Source: Anaerolineae bacterium
Lineage (GTDB): Bacteria; Chloroflexota; Anaerolineae; B4-G1; SLSP01
DNA length: 64,000 nt
Assembly: GCA_016931185.1 (NCBI GenBank)
Contig: JAFGFI010000111.1
Span: 26,652 to 90,651, forward strand
Reading direction: 5' to 3'
Numbering within the stretch: position 1 is the first letter of the stretch; each line of letters starts with the position of its first letter. The notes beneath the pieces are model-generated. The model was not told the origin of the DNA, made no database searches, and saw only the letters and a program-made list of their open reading frames with translations. Shown here in pieces: positions 8,530 through 18,383 of this stretch. The translations under genes were made by a program, and so were the position numbers.

Positions 8530-9987
8530 TTACACTATTCGATGCAATGCCTGCGCGCGACGATAAAGATCGACATACGCCCGAGCAGAAGCTCCCCAAG
8601 ATAGATCGAGATTCATTGCGCGCTGTTGAATACTATGCCAACGTGCTTTATCCGCATATTCCTCTATTCCACGTTTGATAGCTACCAATAACTCTTCTGT
8701 CGTATAGTCATAGAAAATAAAACCTGTTCCACGCGAAGGCTGCATATCAACATCCACTATCGTATCAGTTAACCCACCCGTCGCCCGTACAATAGGCACA
8801 GCACCGTATCGCATAGCCACCATCTGCCCCATACTAATAGGTTCTGACCGACTAGGAATAACAATCATATCAACACTACCGTAAATCCTACGCGCCATTC
8901 GTTCATCAAACCTAATCAATACGCGCACATTGTCAGGAAAATGTGTCTGCAATGCACGTAAACGTTCTTCATATTCGGCCTCTCCCGTTCCCAAAGCCAA
9001 AAATTGAACTTCATTATTATCCAATAGAGTCTCCAAAGCTGGAATCAACACTTCCAAACCTTTGAGTATATCCAGTCGAGCGACAAATCCTAACAAGGGT
9101 ATACCAGGAGTTGTTGGGAGACGTAATTCACGCTGTAAAGCAGATTTATTCACAACCCGCATCTTCAAAGAATCACTATCAAACGTTTGCGTTAAAGCTG
9201 TATCTATCGCAGGATTCCAGAATTCGGTATCGATCCCACTAAGAATACCAAACAAGCGATCACGCCGCTCTTGCAGTAAGGACTCCAATCCAGACCCGGC
9301 ACCCTCGGTAAGAATTTCACGTGCATACGAGGGACTAACAGTACTAATCAAATCCGCGTGTGCAATCCCCTGAGCCATCCAATTTACCTGTCCCGGCTTT
9401 TCCACAGATAAGTGAGGAACATCTTCCATTTGCGCGAACGTCAATATCAAACGGCCACATATCCCTTGATAAGCCAGATTATGAATGGTAAACAAAGTCG
9501 CAATATCCGAATACCAATCCGCACGACGGCCGTAAACGTTGAGCCAAGCTGTTACTGGCGCTGTATGCCAATCATTAGTATGAATCACATCTGGCTTCCA
9601 GTCTAATGCCTTCAAAACCGAAATAACAGCCCTGGAAAAAAATGCAAAACGTTGCGGGTCATCTCGAAATCCATAAATCTTCTCCCGCGCGTAAAAATAC
9701 TGCTTGTCCCAGATTAAATAAGCCGGAACACCTCCCGGCGTTGTTGTCTCTAACAAATGGACACGCTCCTCCTCTGAACCCAGAGGGACAGGAATGGAAT
9801 GTCCCACATGACGGAAATCAAAATCTTTTCCCTGAATACTGCCATATCGCGGCAACATCAACCGGGCATCAATACCTAACGCGCGCAATGCTCTAGGGAG
9901 AGCGGCAGCAACATCTGCCAGGCCCCCTACTTTTGCAAAAGGAGCGGCTTCAGCCACCAAAAACAGAACTTTTAATTCATCCTTCAT
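8530..9987 (-). CDS. glgA: Glycogen (starch) synthase, GT5 family
   Basis: The protein has 485 residues, the usual size for bacterial GlgA. It transfers glucose from ADP-glucose (or UDP-glucose) to the non-reducing end of alpha-1,4-glucan. The N terminus has the diagnostic K-V-G-G-L-A-D-V loop (19-26) that binds the nucleotide sugar. H-T-N-D-W-H-T and T-I-H-N-L-A-Y-Q-G follow in the first Rossmann domain. The second domain has the G-F-V-A-R-L-D-x-x-K-G stretch and, near residue 375, P-S-R-S-E-P-I-S-M-G-Q with A-M-R-Y-G-A-x-P-I-V-R, the GT5 acceptor/donor site. The ATG at 9987 is preceded by AAGGAG at a good distance. The usual partners glgC and glgB are not in the window. Confidence 0.93.
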   Translation of the reverse strand: MKDELKVLFLVAEAAPFAKVGGLADVAAALPRALRALGIDARLMLPRYGSIQGKDFDFRHVGHSIPVPLGSEEERVHLLETTTPGGVPAYLIWDKQYFYAREKIYGFRDDPQRFAFFSRAVISVLKALDWKPDVIHTNDWHTAPVTAWLNVYGRRADWYSDIATLFTIHNLAYQGICGRLILTFAQMEDVPHLSVEKPGQVNWMAQGIAHADLISTVSPSYAREILTEGAGSGLESLLQERRDRLFGILSGIDTEFWNPAIDTALTQTFDSDSLKMRVVNKSALQRELRLPTTPGIPLLGFVARLDILKGLEVLIPALETLLDNNEVQFLALGTGEAEYEERLRALQTHFPDNVRVLIRFDERMARRIYGSVDMIVIPSRSEPISMGQMVAMRYGAVPIVRATGGLTDTIVDVDMQPSRGTGFIFYDYTTEELLVAIKRGIEEYADKARWHSIQQRAMNLDLSWGASARAYVDLYRRAQALHRIV

Positions 9988-10086
9988 TGATACAACTCCT
10001 TAACACAAGCAACCTCTGGCTCAGTCTACCTATATGCCCATTATAGCCAAGATTATTGAAAGGGCAATGGAAAAAACGAAGGGTAT

Positions 10087-10094
10087 GCTATAAT
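10087..10094 (+). promoter_or_regulatory. Extended -10 promoter for the cNMP-sensing kinase
   Basis: The bases TATGCTATAAT at 10084-10094 form a perfect -10 hexamer (10089-10094) with the TG of an extended -10 one base upstream. No -35 box at the usual distance is seen, which fits an extended -10 promoter. The start codon is 34 bases downstream with GGAG before it. Confidence 0.55.
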
Positions 10095-10128
10095 TAGGAA
10101 TAGTTATCACCCTATTGGAGAACAGAGC

Positions 10129-11295
10129 ATGAATGCAGTACTAGCACCCGACATATTAAAACTTTTTCAAGAAAATGGAACTCAGGTCATTCTCGAAACC
10201 GGTGAAGTTCTGTGCCGACAAGGAGATCCCAGCAATGCCGTTTATCTAGTCATAAACGGCGGCTTAACCGTCTATGTTAAAGATACAGAAACCTCGGAGC
10301 CAATGCTTTTAAACTGTGTTGAGGCTGGAGAATTTTTAGGGGAATTGGGAGCGATTACAGGTCATCCTCGCAGTGCAACGTTGATTGCAAATCAACGTAG
10401 TGTATTGCAGTGTATCCCTACCCCCGAATTCAAAACCCTGCTGGTGGAAAAACCAGAACTGGCGCAAGTTATGGTAGCCACCACCAGAGATCATTTAGTT
10501 TCAGCCGATGTAGCACGTATTCATATGGGACACACTTACCAAAAAATGCGCAAACGAGTTATGACTCTAGGAGAAGAAAAGGAACAATTACAAGAGCTAT
10601 TGCGTCTCCGTGAAGAAATGGAATCAATGCTTGTGCATGATCTTAAAAATCCTCTCAACATCATCACCGCTGGTCTCAGTCTATTAACTCCAGAAATTAA
10701 AGCAACTGAAGAAATCAAAGAAAAAGAAACGGTATCCTTAGTTCTAACCTTAATGGATAGTGCAGCTAAGCGTATGCAACAACTCATTGTCATGTTACTT
10801 GACATTGCCAAAATGGAAGCCGGCAAAATGGTGCTAAATATTCAAACTTTCAATTTTGCTGAAGTGGTGCAAATGTTGATCGAGACGCAAAAAACCGCTA
10901 ACACCAGAACCGATATTACGCTTCTTAGCAAATTGCCCTCGGGTTTCACCGTGAGAGGAGATCGCGATTTACTCTTGCGAGTACTCACTAACCTATTGGA
11001 TAATGCAATAAAATTTACGCCAACGGGGGGGGCTGTTGAAGTCAGAGCACAAACCGATAAGCAAACTCAGTTGATCAGCATCACCGATTCTGGTCCCGGA
11101 ATCCCACCTGAAGAGCGCGAACGTATTTTTGACAAGTTCACGCAAATTGATGATGAACAACACAAAGCCCAACGCGGGACGGGTCTGGGACTGACCTTTT
11201 GCCGGATGGCGATAGAGGCTCACGGAGGCCGAATTTGGGTTGAATCCGGGCCAAATGGCATCGGCAGCAGTTTTCACTTTTCATTGCCACAATAA
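10129..11295 (+). CDS. Sensor histidine kinase with N-terminal cyclic-nucleotide-binding (Crp-type) domain
   Basis: The protein has 388 residues and no membrane span, so it should be cytosolic. Residues about 10-130 form a cNMP-binding beta-roll: E-V-L-C-R-Q-G-D-P-S, then G-E-F-L-G-E-L-G followed by H-P-R-S-A-T-L, the phosphate-binding cassette with its Arg-Ser-Ala. A short coiled coil leads to the dimerisation H box with H170 in V-H-D-L-K-N-P-L. The N box is L-L-D-N-A-I-K-F-T; the G boxes are D-S-G-P-G-I and G-T-G-L-G-L. The phosphate-binding cassette looks intact, so cAMP or cGMP could tune the kinase, although many such domains have lost ligand binding. No response regulator is adjacent, so its partner is unknown. 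Confidence 0.9.
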   Translation: MNAVLAPDILKLFQENGTQVILETGEVLCRQGDPSNAVYLVINGGLTVYVKDTETSEPMLLNCVEAGEFLGELGAITGHPRSATLIANQRSVLQCIPTPEFKTLLVEKPELAQVMVATTRDHLVSADVARIHMGHTYQKMRKRVMTLGEEKEQLQELLRLREEMESMLVHDLKNPLNIITAGLSLLTPEIKATEEIKEKETVSLVLTLMDSAAKRMQQLIVMLLDIAKMEAGKMVLNIQTFNFAEVVQMLIETQKTANTRTDITLLSKLPSGFTVRGDRDLLLRVLTNLLDNAIKFTPTGGAVEVRAQTDKQTQLISITDSGPGIPPEERERIFDKFTQIDDEQHKAQRGTGLGLTFCRMAIEAHGGRIWVESGPNGIGSSFHFSLPQ

Positions 11296-11350
11296 ATATA
11301 GCGAATAGGAATTAAAGTATCAGGCGACAACGTATTCTTGTCAGGCAAAC

Positions 11351-14300
11351 ATGGGTACTCGCAAGTGGCTCCAGATTATTATTTCACTCACGATGAGCGG
11401 AGTTCTGCTGGTCATTAGCACACTCATAACACAAGCACTGCCTAAGCGCGCTCTACCCTCACAAGACGCGCTTGAGTATACAGCCACAAACACCGTTATT
11501 ACCAGCAGCGTCGTCTTCAATGAAATTGCCTGGGGAGGTACCACAGCCAGCCCCGCCGATGAGTGGATTGAGCTGCACAACACAACAGCACGCACTATTA
11601 CCTTAACAGACTGGATAATAACAGATGGAAATGATCTAACCCTCACACTTGTCGGCGACATTGCACCAGGGGGGTATTATCTGATAGAGCGCACCGACGA
11701 CAACACCGTGAGCAATATAGTTGCAGATTGGAAGGGGACTTTCGGGCATGGGTTGTCAAATGATGGTGAAATCCTGATGCTGATCGACGATCAGGGTATC
11801 ACTATTGACACGGCTAATGTGGACGGGGGAATGTGGCCCACAGACAATGGTAACTTGACGATGGAACGCATCAATCCCACAGCACCAGATACTGCCGATA
11901 ACTGGACCTCGTACCATGGCTCCCATTCTCTCGCCCTGGATGCCGGCGGGGAACTGATCTATGGAACCCCTACCCTACGCAATTCTGCAGCTTTTCCCGC
12001 TGCAGATCTAGTCGTCCAACAAAACGGGCCGGATACTGTCAAAGTCAATACCGTACATACTTACATGTTATCCATCCGCAACACCGGTAATATTACCGCC
12101 AGTTATGTGTATCTAAGCGACACAATGCCGCAGGCCACACGTTACCTCATGCAAACTAGCCCTTATACCGTTACTCACCCCGATCCCCACACGGTTATAT
12201 GGGACATTAACATGCTTCCTGTTCAACTAACTCCCACCATACTCCTGCTCGCTGTCACTGTGCTGCCAACCGCCACCAACATGCTGACCAACACTGTCGT
12301 TGCCACCACAGTGGTCACAGAAGCCACTTCCTATAATAACACAGCTCAATGGACAACATCGGTGCAACTCAGATCCCCAAAACTACATTTACACAAGACC
12401 GGCCCCAAAGTTGCACCACCGGATATTGCCCTTACATATACTTTAACCCTCAATAATACCGGAACCCTCACGGCTACAGAGGTTAGTATCACCGACATAC
12501 TCCCCGATGTACTGCACTTCGTCACACAAACAGCCCCCTACCCTTTTACCCAACTCAATCCGCATACACAACTCTGGTCTGTCAGCACACTGCCACCAGG
12601 TACACGCAGCACAATCACGTTAGTGGGAACCCTGAATAAAACAACTCTTTCCGTGTTCACGAATACAGCAATGGCCCGTGATGCAATTGGCAACCAGGTA
12701 ACAACAACATGGACGACCGCCGTACAACCCAACGTGCGCCTCTACGCCCTCCAACCCGGGAATTACGGGAGTATCAGTGGCGAAGCTGCCGCCATCATCA
12801 ATCTCAGCTCTTACCCAGCGCAACTCACAGGATGGTGTCTGGATGATGCCCTCACGTCCACCAACCGCGTTTGTTTCCCCGATGGCGCAGAAATCACCGC
12901 CGGGAAAATCTTATGGTTGGCACAAACTGCAGACGGATTCCAACCCATTTGGGGATTTGATCCCCACTGGGCTGCCACCACACAAGGCCGTCCCGTCCCT
13001 CTACTTACGGGCGAATGGCCCGGCTTCTCAGATAACGGGGAAAGTGCTTACCTACTGGATGCACAAGGACAACTGGCCGATACATTAGTCTACGGTCAAA
13101 ATACCACAGCAGCCGGGTGGGAAGGGCCTGCTGTCCCACATCCTTACCCTGGCTATGATAACCGGGGACAAGTGTTGTACCGTAAACTCAATGCTACGAA
13201 TGGATACCCAGTTACCGATACCCATCGCGCCACCGATTGGGCACAAGACCCTGACGATCCTATCAATGGGCGCAAAATACGCTACCCTGGCTGGGATCTG
13301 GAAAGTCTATTCTCCCCACTGACACTCAACAACACTGCCAATGTTACCCTTGCCATTGCACCGGAAGGGACACTAGCCCTGGTCAACCAAACTCTCGCCA
13401 CCGCTCGCAAACGGATCCTCTTTGAAGGCTATACCATCAGCAGTATTCCCCTGTACGAAACCATCAATGCACGCCTTCAGGCCGGTGTTATCTTCACCGC
13501 ATTGTTAGAAAGCAATCCCAGCGGGGGAATGAATGACGAAGAACGTTGGGTTGCGCAACATTTGCACCACCCCCCAACAAGTACTGTTATCTTGATGGGC
13601 GGTGCAACAGCCCGTTACCAATTCCAACACGCCAAGTTTATGGTTATTGATGATCGTCTGGCCTTAATCAGCACCGATAATTTTGGAGAAAGCTCATTGC
13701 CTTCCGATCTCAAAGCCAACGGCACTATGGGACACCGAGGATTCATCCTGGTCACTGATGATATGGACGTGATCGCCTATCTAATCCACCTTTTTAACCT
13801 GGATTGCGATCCGGCTCATCACACCGATGTCTTTTCCTATTCCGAGTTCTATGATCCACCAGAGGACTTCATCCCCATCCCTACCATAGACTGGACCACC
13901 TACACAGCCACATTCAGTGGCACCGTCATCGTGACAGCACAGAACATTACACTGATGCACGCACCAGAACACAGTCTGCGCGCTCAAGATGCACTGTTGG
14001 GATTGATCAACACCACCACCGCTGGCGATCGTGTTGATGTAATGCAACTCAACGAAACGCTCATGTGGGGGGATCCCGACACCACTACTCCATCTAATGC
14101 TCCGGCCTACAATCCGAGGATTATAGCACTAGCGCGTGCAGCGCAACGCGGTGTGGAAGTGCGCTTGCTCCTAGATGCTTACTATGATGATCCTACCGAC
14201 AATAACGGGAACACCGCCGTCTGCTTGTACCTCAAAGACCTTCATCTTCCGAGGTTATCATGTCGTCTCGCCAATGTCACCGGATTGGGCATCCACGCGA

Positions 14301-15097
14301 AGCTCTTCTTGATCCAAAGAAACGCGGAAAAATGGCTCAACCTGGGCAGTATCAACGGCACTGAGACTTCAAACAAACTTAACCGCGAACTCGCCATCCA
14401 ATTTACCAGTCCCGCCGCCTACGATGCCCTTATCACCATCTTCGATCACGATTGGGCACAGGGACACCCACCTATGAGACAGCGACTCTACCTGCCGGTC
14501 ATCGTCCGTGCCTACGAACCTCCCATCACTTACCCCGTCATCACCGAGGTTATGATCAATCCACTCGGCGAAGATAGCACCCAAGAATGGATTGAAATTT
14601 ACCATCCGGGGCGTGAAATCCTATCCTTAACCCAATGGACAATAGGAGATGCACTCAATGCGGAAGATTATGGAGATGGAACCCTGTTATTCCCTGTAGA
14701 AGCCCAATTATTTCCACACCAGGTGATTATCATTGCAGCTTGCGCAACCGAATTCGCATCCTGCTACGGGTTCAATCCTACATACGAGTGGACAGACTGT
14801 GATGTCAATGTCCCCAATATGCTACCCGCCGGCGCGTGGGAAGGCTTTGGAGTAGCATTAGGGAATATACAGGACGAAGTCATCTTTACTGTACCCGGTG
14901 GCACACCTATAGACAGCGTCGCCTGGGGTGGCGATCCACGCGCTGACATCATCCCATTTCAAATGGATCCCGACAGCACCTTTCCCTGGGATGCCACCCT
15001 CAAACGCTATCCAGTTGACTATGATACAGGAAATTGCGTCACAGACTTCTATGTGAGCTACACACCCTCACCGGGGAAAGTCAGTGGAGGAAAATAA
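11351..15097 (+). CDS. Secreted multidomain protein: lamin-tail, DUF11 and phospholipase-D-like domains
   Basis: The protein has 1248 residues with an N-terminal signal peptide or anchor (hydrophobic stretch at about 8-28). In order it shows a lamin-tail domain (LTD, about 55-150; N-E-I-A-W...D-E-W-I-E-L), two DUF11 surface repeats (about 220-320 and 345-455), a second LTD-like domain (about 455-570), two phospholipase-D-like halves (about 660-800 and 860-1010), a Y-L-P-V-I-V segment at 1047, and a third LTD. The first PLD half has the H-x-K-x4-D motif complete (H760, K762, D767). The second has H982 and K984, but Gln989 replaces Asp. PLD enzymes normally need both halves, so it is either an impaired nuclease/phospholipase or uses another acid. 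LTD domains are often found in extracellular nucleases. Cell-surface or secreted location is inferred. Confidence 0.85.
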   Translation: MGTRKWLQIIISLTMSGVLLVISTLITQALPKRALPSQDALEYTATNTVITSSVVFNEIAWGGTTASPADEWIELHNTTARTITLTDWIITDGNDLTLTLVGDIAPGGYYLIERTDDNTVSNIVADWKGTFGHGLSNDGEILMLIDDQGITIDTANVDGGMWPTDNGNLTMERINPTAPDTADNWTSYHGSHSLALDAGGELIYGTPTLRNSAAFPAADLVVQQNGPDTVKVNTVHTYMLSIRNTGNITASYVYLSDTMPQATRYLMQTSPYTVTHPDPHTVIWDINMLPVQLTPTILLLAVTVLPTATNMLTNTVVATTVVTEATSYNNTAQWTTSVQLRSPKLHLHKTGPKVAPPDIALTYTLTLNNTGTLTATEVSITDILPDVLHFVTQTAPYPFTQLNPHTQLWSVSTLPPGTRSTITLVGTLNKTTLSVFTNTAMARDAIGNQVTTTWTTAVQPNVRLYALQPGNYGSISGEAAAIINLSSYPAQLTGWCLDDALTSTNRVCFPDGAEITAGKILWLAQTADGFQPIWGFDPHWAATTQGRPVPLLTGEWPGFSDNGESAYLLDAQGQLADTLVYGQNTTAAGWEGPAVPHPYPGYDNRGQVLYRKLNATNGYPVTDTHRATDWAQDPDDPINGRKIRYPGWDLESLFSPLTLNNTANVTLAIAPEGTLALVNQTLATARKRILFEGYTISSIPLYETINARLQAGVIFTALLESNPSGGMNDEERWVAQHLHHPPTSTVILMGGATARYQFQHAKFMVIDDRLALISTDNFGESSLPSDLKANGTMGHRGFILVTDDMDVIAYLIHLFNLDCDPAHHTDVFSYSEFYDPPEDFIPIPTIDWTTYTATFSGTVIVTAQNITLMHAPEHSLRAQDALLGLINTTTAGDRVDVMQLNETLMWGDPDTTTPSNAPAYNPRIIALARAAQRGVEVRLLLDAYYDDPTDNNGNTAVCLYLKDLHLPRLSCRLANVTGLGIHAKLFLIQRNAEKWLNLGSINGTETSNKLNRELAIQFTSPAAYDALITIFDHDWAQGHPPMRQRLYLPVIVRAYEPPITYPVITEVMINPLGEDSTQEWIEIYHPGREILSLTQWTIGDALNAEDYGDGTLLFPVEAQLFPHQVIIIAACATEFASCYGFNPTYEWTDCDVNVPNMLPAGAWEGFGVALGNIQDEVIFTVPGGTPIDSVAWGGDPRADIIPFQMDPDSTFPWDATLKRYPVDYDTGNCVTDFYVSYTPSPGKVSGGK

Positions 15098-15151
15098 CCC
15101 ACACCTTCCAGGAAGCCACAATACGCGCAATAGCATCCCGGAAGGTGTGGG
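15098..15151. terminator. 12-bp inverted repeat between convergent genes, possible bidirectional terminator
   Basis: CCCACACCTTCC (15098-15109) pairs perfectly with 15140-15151 around a 30-base loop. It begins just after the stop of the lamin-tail/PLD gene and ends six bases before the mobB stop. There is no clean T-run on either side, so termination activity is a guess. Confidence 0.5.
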
Positions 15152-15157
15152 TAGAAA

Positions 15158-15655
15158 TTATCTTGCCAGCAATATCTGTTCTATGTGATCAGCCAGGGCC
15201 GGTATATCCTCGAATCCAAACGTTGGCATCTCATCCGCAAGATCAAGCACATCAGTGATGAGGACTACCACATGCAGCAACCCTGGAATTCGCTCCGGGT
15301 TGTGGGCTGCGCGTACCACCTCGACTTTAGGCACATTGCTGGATTTAAACCCCTCCACTAAAATGAGATCCACATCCTCTACACACGTCAAAATCGTCTC
15401 AAGTTGCGGTTCAACCTCGTGCCGCCGAGTAGAAACCACCCGATCAGGCGTTATCAAAATTGTTTGGGTCGCCCCCACATTCCAAAATCGCCGCGTATCG
15501 GTACCAGATACATCCGTCTCTAAATCTGGGTGCCACGTGTGCTTCACCATCGCAATACGATATCCCCGCGTTGTCAATAAAGGGAGCAATTTCTCCAACA
15601 ATGTCGTCTTCCCGCATCCAGAACGTCCCACAAAAGCCAGTACAGGTATAGTCAT
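15158..15655 (-). CDS. mobB: Molybdopterin-guanine dinucleotide biosynthesis adaptor protein MobB
   Basis: The protein has 165 residues. It begins with a P-loop, F-V-G-R-S-G-C-G-K-T-T, followed by L-L-E-K-L-L-P-L-L-x-x-R-G, then V-K-H-T-W-H and a downstream D-V-S-G-T-D-T-R-R-F motif, the classic MobB pattern. MobB is a GTP-binding helper of MobA in attaching GMP to molybdopterin. It is the last gene of a four-gene minus-strand operon, 38 bases after the SPFH gene, with which it has no obvious functional tie. It may support molybdenum enzymes in the cell; the tungsten AOR at 30.9 kb normally uses a bis-pterin without nucleotide, so a direct link is uncertain. Confidence 0.88.
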   Translation of the reverse strand: MTIPVLAFVGRSGCGKTTLLEKLLPLLTTRGYRIAMVKHTWHPDLETDVSGTDTRRFWNVGATQTILITPDRVVSTRRHEVEPQLETILTCVEDVDLILVEGFKSSNVPKVEVVRAAHNPERIPGLLHVVVLITDVLDLADEMPTFGFEDIPALADHIEQILLAR

Positions 15656-15693
15656 AACTCATCAACAATTAATCGTAATCGCCGTCAAGAACT

Positions 15694-17994
15694 TCAATTA
15701 CCGTCTAGTACCCGTTTCTCTCCCGGCGCATCTCCTTCCTCTTCCTCTGTCTCGTCCATCATAGTAACCGGAACCGCATCACCTAACAAGGCAGGCATAT
15801 TGATCCCCAAAAGCCGGAAGAGTGGCGCCACCGGTAGATTCCCTACCACGCGGAAACTAACATCATGGCGCAAATTGTTCAACGCTGTAACCAGATCTTC
15901 ACGTCCGGCGACTACCGGGGACAACCGATCCGCCAAATCCTTCAAATTTAGGCCGGAAAATGCGCGAGGGTTCACATCCGCCAATGCCTCCTGGAGATAA
16001 GGCACAAATGCCTTAAATTTCGTCCACAAGCTCTCTTGCCCCTCAATAACCGGCGACACCAACTGTCCAACCGCCGGTATCTCTTCGCCCAAATATCGCA
16101 CCCCCTGCGCAAGGCGCATCATATCGGTCATAATACGTGAAGTCTGATCCCCACTACCATAAATGCGCAACTGCAAACTGGGGGCTAGTGATTCAAGGGC
16201 TTTAGCGTAAGCATCCAACTGCAACGCGGTCAACTTCTCCTCATGTGCCAACCGCGCGCGTAGTTTCTCCAACTCGATCATCACCGGCGCCTGATCATAT
16301 AACGCAACCATCTGCCGCTGCGCGTTGATTTCAACTTCTTTAAGCCGCTGCACTCGCTCGGCTTCGGCCACAGCTTGAGCCTGTGCAACTTCAGCTCTTG
16401 CTAACCCTTCAGCACGGGTCACAGCCACTTGTTTCTCAGCGACCTCCACCCGCGCAGACTCCACCTCAGTCTCTGCCAGGCCCGGCGCTGCCGTTTCGGC
16501 ACGGGTCGCCTCGGCACGAATTTTCGCAGCCTGCGCGCGCTTCGCCGTTGCGTCAGCCTCAGCCTCAGCACGGATCAACTCGGCCCGCGTGTCTGACTCG
16601 GCCCGCACCAATTCAGACTTGGTTTCAGCATCCACCTTAATTTGCAGGGATTTTGCCTCCGCCTCCGCCTCGACTTGCATCGCCTCCGCAAGTTGCTTTG
16701 CTTCTACCAACGCTACCTTGCGTGCGCGCTCAGCTTTCGCCAATTGCTCTGCCTCCAATCGCTGTGCCTCCGCCTTTGTGCGCTCCGCATCGCGCTCAAT
16801 CTGGCGCACCTGCTCCAATGCCAAACGTTCTGCCTCAGCTTCAGTCTTAGCAATATCGATCTTGGCATCACGTTGCTGCTGCATCGCTGCCAACTCTGCC
16901 CTGCGCTCAGCTTGCAAATGTGCCAGTTGTGCATCGCGCTCAACCTCTGCCTCTTGCTGCTGGCGTGCTAAGCCCACCTTCGCCAATTCCACTTCGTGAG
17001 CCGCCTGCGCTGCTTCTTTATTGCGGTTAACCTCCCGCAAATTCACCTCGTGCCGACGCACCGCCAGTGTTTCCTGTTGGTTCAACGTTGCTGTTTCTAC
17101 CTCGCGCTCGGCCTCTAACCGTTCAGCCGCCAACTTTTTCTCCGTCTCTGCTCGAATCTCAGCCTCTTGACGTTGACGGGACTCATCATCCTGCAGTTCA
17201 GCCACCTGTTCACGATTAGTCGCAATGCTAGTTTCCTTAGACACACGCGACTCAGCCTGCGCAATGAGTTTCTGATAAGCGATCCCATCCAACCGTGTAA
17301 CAGTCAACAAGGCCAAATCATAGCCCAACTCTGAGAGAATCTGATTCACTTGAGGAAACGCGATCTCGGCCAACTTCTGCCGGTAGGCAATAATTTCTTC
17401 CAGGGGCATCGTGGCTGCCGCCGCTACCAACTCTGCTGTCCCGACCTCAGTAATCGTATTGATCAAGCTGGTCGCATCCAATCCAACGCGTTGCGCCGCA
17501 ACCTCGGCCTTATCCGGGTTGAGTTTTGCTACCGCGTGCGCCCACAGCCGGAAGCTCACCTTACTACTGTCCAGGGCCGGCACCCCTTCATCACTTGCTC
17601 CCCGGATAGGCACAGTAAAACTAATTGTCTTAAGTTTGATAACCTGGGTCAGCGGATTCAACCAATAGGTTGAGGGGCGATCGGCCGTCTGACCAAACAC
17701 TCGGCTTTTCCGGGAAGGGGTCAAACTATGCCGCCCATCCCCCACCACAACGTGGATTTCATCCGGTGGCACCAAGATCCGCCGTCCGAATCCAAACATA
17801 CCCAACAAACCGCGTACACGATCGGTCTCAGTACGCAACATCTCCAACGTAAGACTGGCCTCTGCGATAGATTCGCTCGCAGCCCGCTCCGCGCGATCGA
17901 TACGTTCTATTCCCCTGGAAACCCGCTGGGAAGCAGAATCCCTAGTACGCTGCGGTTGACTTCCTGTCGGTCGCTCTGGTTGTTGTATTGTCAT
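15694..17994 (-). CDS. Flotillin-like SPFH/band-7 protein with long alanine/glutamate coiled coil
   Basis: The protein has 766 residues. A short Arg/Ser/Thr/Glu-rich start (1-60) precedes an SPFH-type beta-alpha domain (about 62-270, containing V-P-P-D-E-I-H-V-V-V and later L-S-E-L-G-Y-D-L-A-L-L-T-V-T-R). Residues about 275-590 form a continuous coiled coil very rich in Ala, Glu, Gln and Arg, with repeated A-E-A/A-R-A-E heptads as in flotillins. The C-terminal 150 residues are globular and end in an acidic tail. I see no clear membrane helix, so association with the membrane could be peripheral or through the hydrophobic L-L-G-M-F-G-F-G segment near residue 62. The ATG at 17994 follows AGGAGG. 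It lies 17 bases after the P-loop protein, in an operon with a PP2C-like phosphatase, suggesting a regulated membrane scaffold. Confidence 0.82.
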   Translation of the reverse strand: MTIQQPERPTGSQPQRTRDSASQRVSRGIERIDRAERAASESIAEASLTLEMLRTETDRVRGLLGMFGFGRRILVPPDEIHVVVGDGRHSLTPSRKSRVFGQTADRPSTYWLNPLTQVIKLKTISFTVPIRGASDEGVPALDSSKVSFRLWAHAVAKLNPDKAEVAAQRVGLDATSLINTITEVGTAELVAAAATMPLEEIIAYRQKLAEIAFPQVNQILSELGYDLALLTVTRLDGIAYQKLIAQAESRVSKETSIATNREQVAELQDDESRQRQEAEIRAETEKKLAAERLEAEREVETATLNQQETLAVRRHEVNLREVNRNKEAAQAAHEVELAKVGLARQQQEAEVERDAQLAHLQAERRAELAAMQQQRDAKIDIAKTEAEAERLALEQVRQIERDAERTKAEAQRLEAEQLAKAERARKVALVEAKQLAEAMQVEAEAEAKSLQIKVDAETKSELVRAESDTRAELIRAEAEADATAKRAQAAKIRAEATRAETAAPGLAETEVESARVEVAEKQVAVTRAEGLARAEVAQAQAVAEAERVQRLKEVEINAQRQMVALYDQAPVMIELEKLRARLAHEEKLTALQLDAYAKALESLAPSLQLRIYGSGDQTSRIMTDMMRLAQGVRYLGEEIPAVGQLVSPVIEGQESLWTKFKAFVPYLQEALADVNPRAFSGLNLKDLADRLSPVVAGREDLVTALNNLRHDVSFRVVGNLPVAPLFRLLGINMPALLGDAVPVTMMDETEEEEGDAPGEKRVLDGN

Positions 17995-18011
17995 ACTATA
18001 CCTCCTATTAG

Positions 18012-18383
18012 TTAATAGACTTCTAAAGTTTGCCGCAAAAACATCTTCACTCGCGTCAAAACATCCCCTGGCGAAAGCTCCGATGTATCTACATACAAAT
18101 CACAATGCCGGCGCGCGTGAGCTAAACGCACAGCCCGCTCTTCTTCCCACCACGAAGAGGGCTGTGTTAACCCCTCTCGCTGCGCCCCAACCTGCATATT
18201 CACGTCTAGGTAAATCAATACATCAGGATTTGTCAATCGCTTCCACATCGCTGGCATCGCGCAATGCTCCTGACGGATCTCTTTGACCTGATACCCGGCA
18301 GCTCGCAACGCCCGCGCCAACGTAGACTTTCCCGATGAACAAGGCCCCACAATGCCAATCAACGGCAATCCTATCCACCTCAC
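18012..18383 (-). CDS. Small P-loop nucleotide kinase-like protein
   Basis: The protein has 123 residues. The Walker A motif is G-P-C-S-S-G-K-S-T (13-21), followed by a helix and a later P-D-V-L-I-Y-L-D strand that resembles the Walker B/second strand of nucleoside or adenylylsulfate-type kinases. An Arg-rich helix (R-A-V-R-L-A-H-A-R-R-H) could serve as the lid. The start is GTG at 18383, overlapping the TGA of the upstream phosphatase gene in a GTGA arrangement, which implies translational coupling. The protein is short for a complete nucleotide kinase (usually 180 or more). Whether it phosphorylates a metabolite or a protein partner of the neighbouring phosphatase is open. Confidence 0.7.
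   Translation of the reverse strand: MRWIGLPLIGIVGPCSSGKSTLARALRAAGYQVKEIRQEHCAMPAMWKRLTNPDVLIYLDVNMQVGAQREGLTQPSSWWEEERAVRLAHARRHCDLYVDTSELSPGDVLTRVKMFLRQTLEVY

Noticed and set aside
15694..17994. Several long open frames on the + strand opposite the SPFH coiled coil
   Set aside because: They arise from the Ala/Glu/Arg-rich codon bias of the coiled coil on the other strand and have no ribosome sites or family features.
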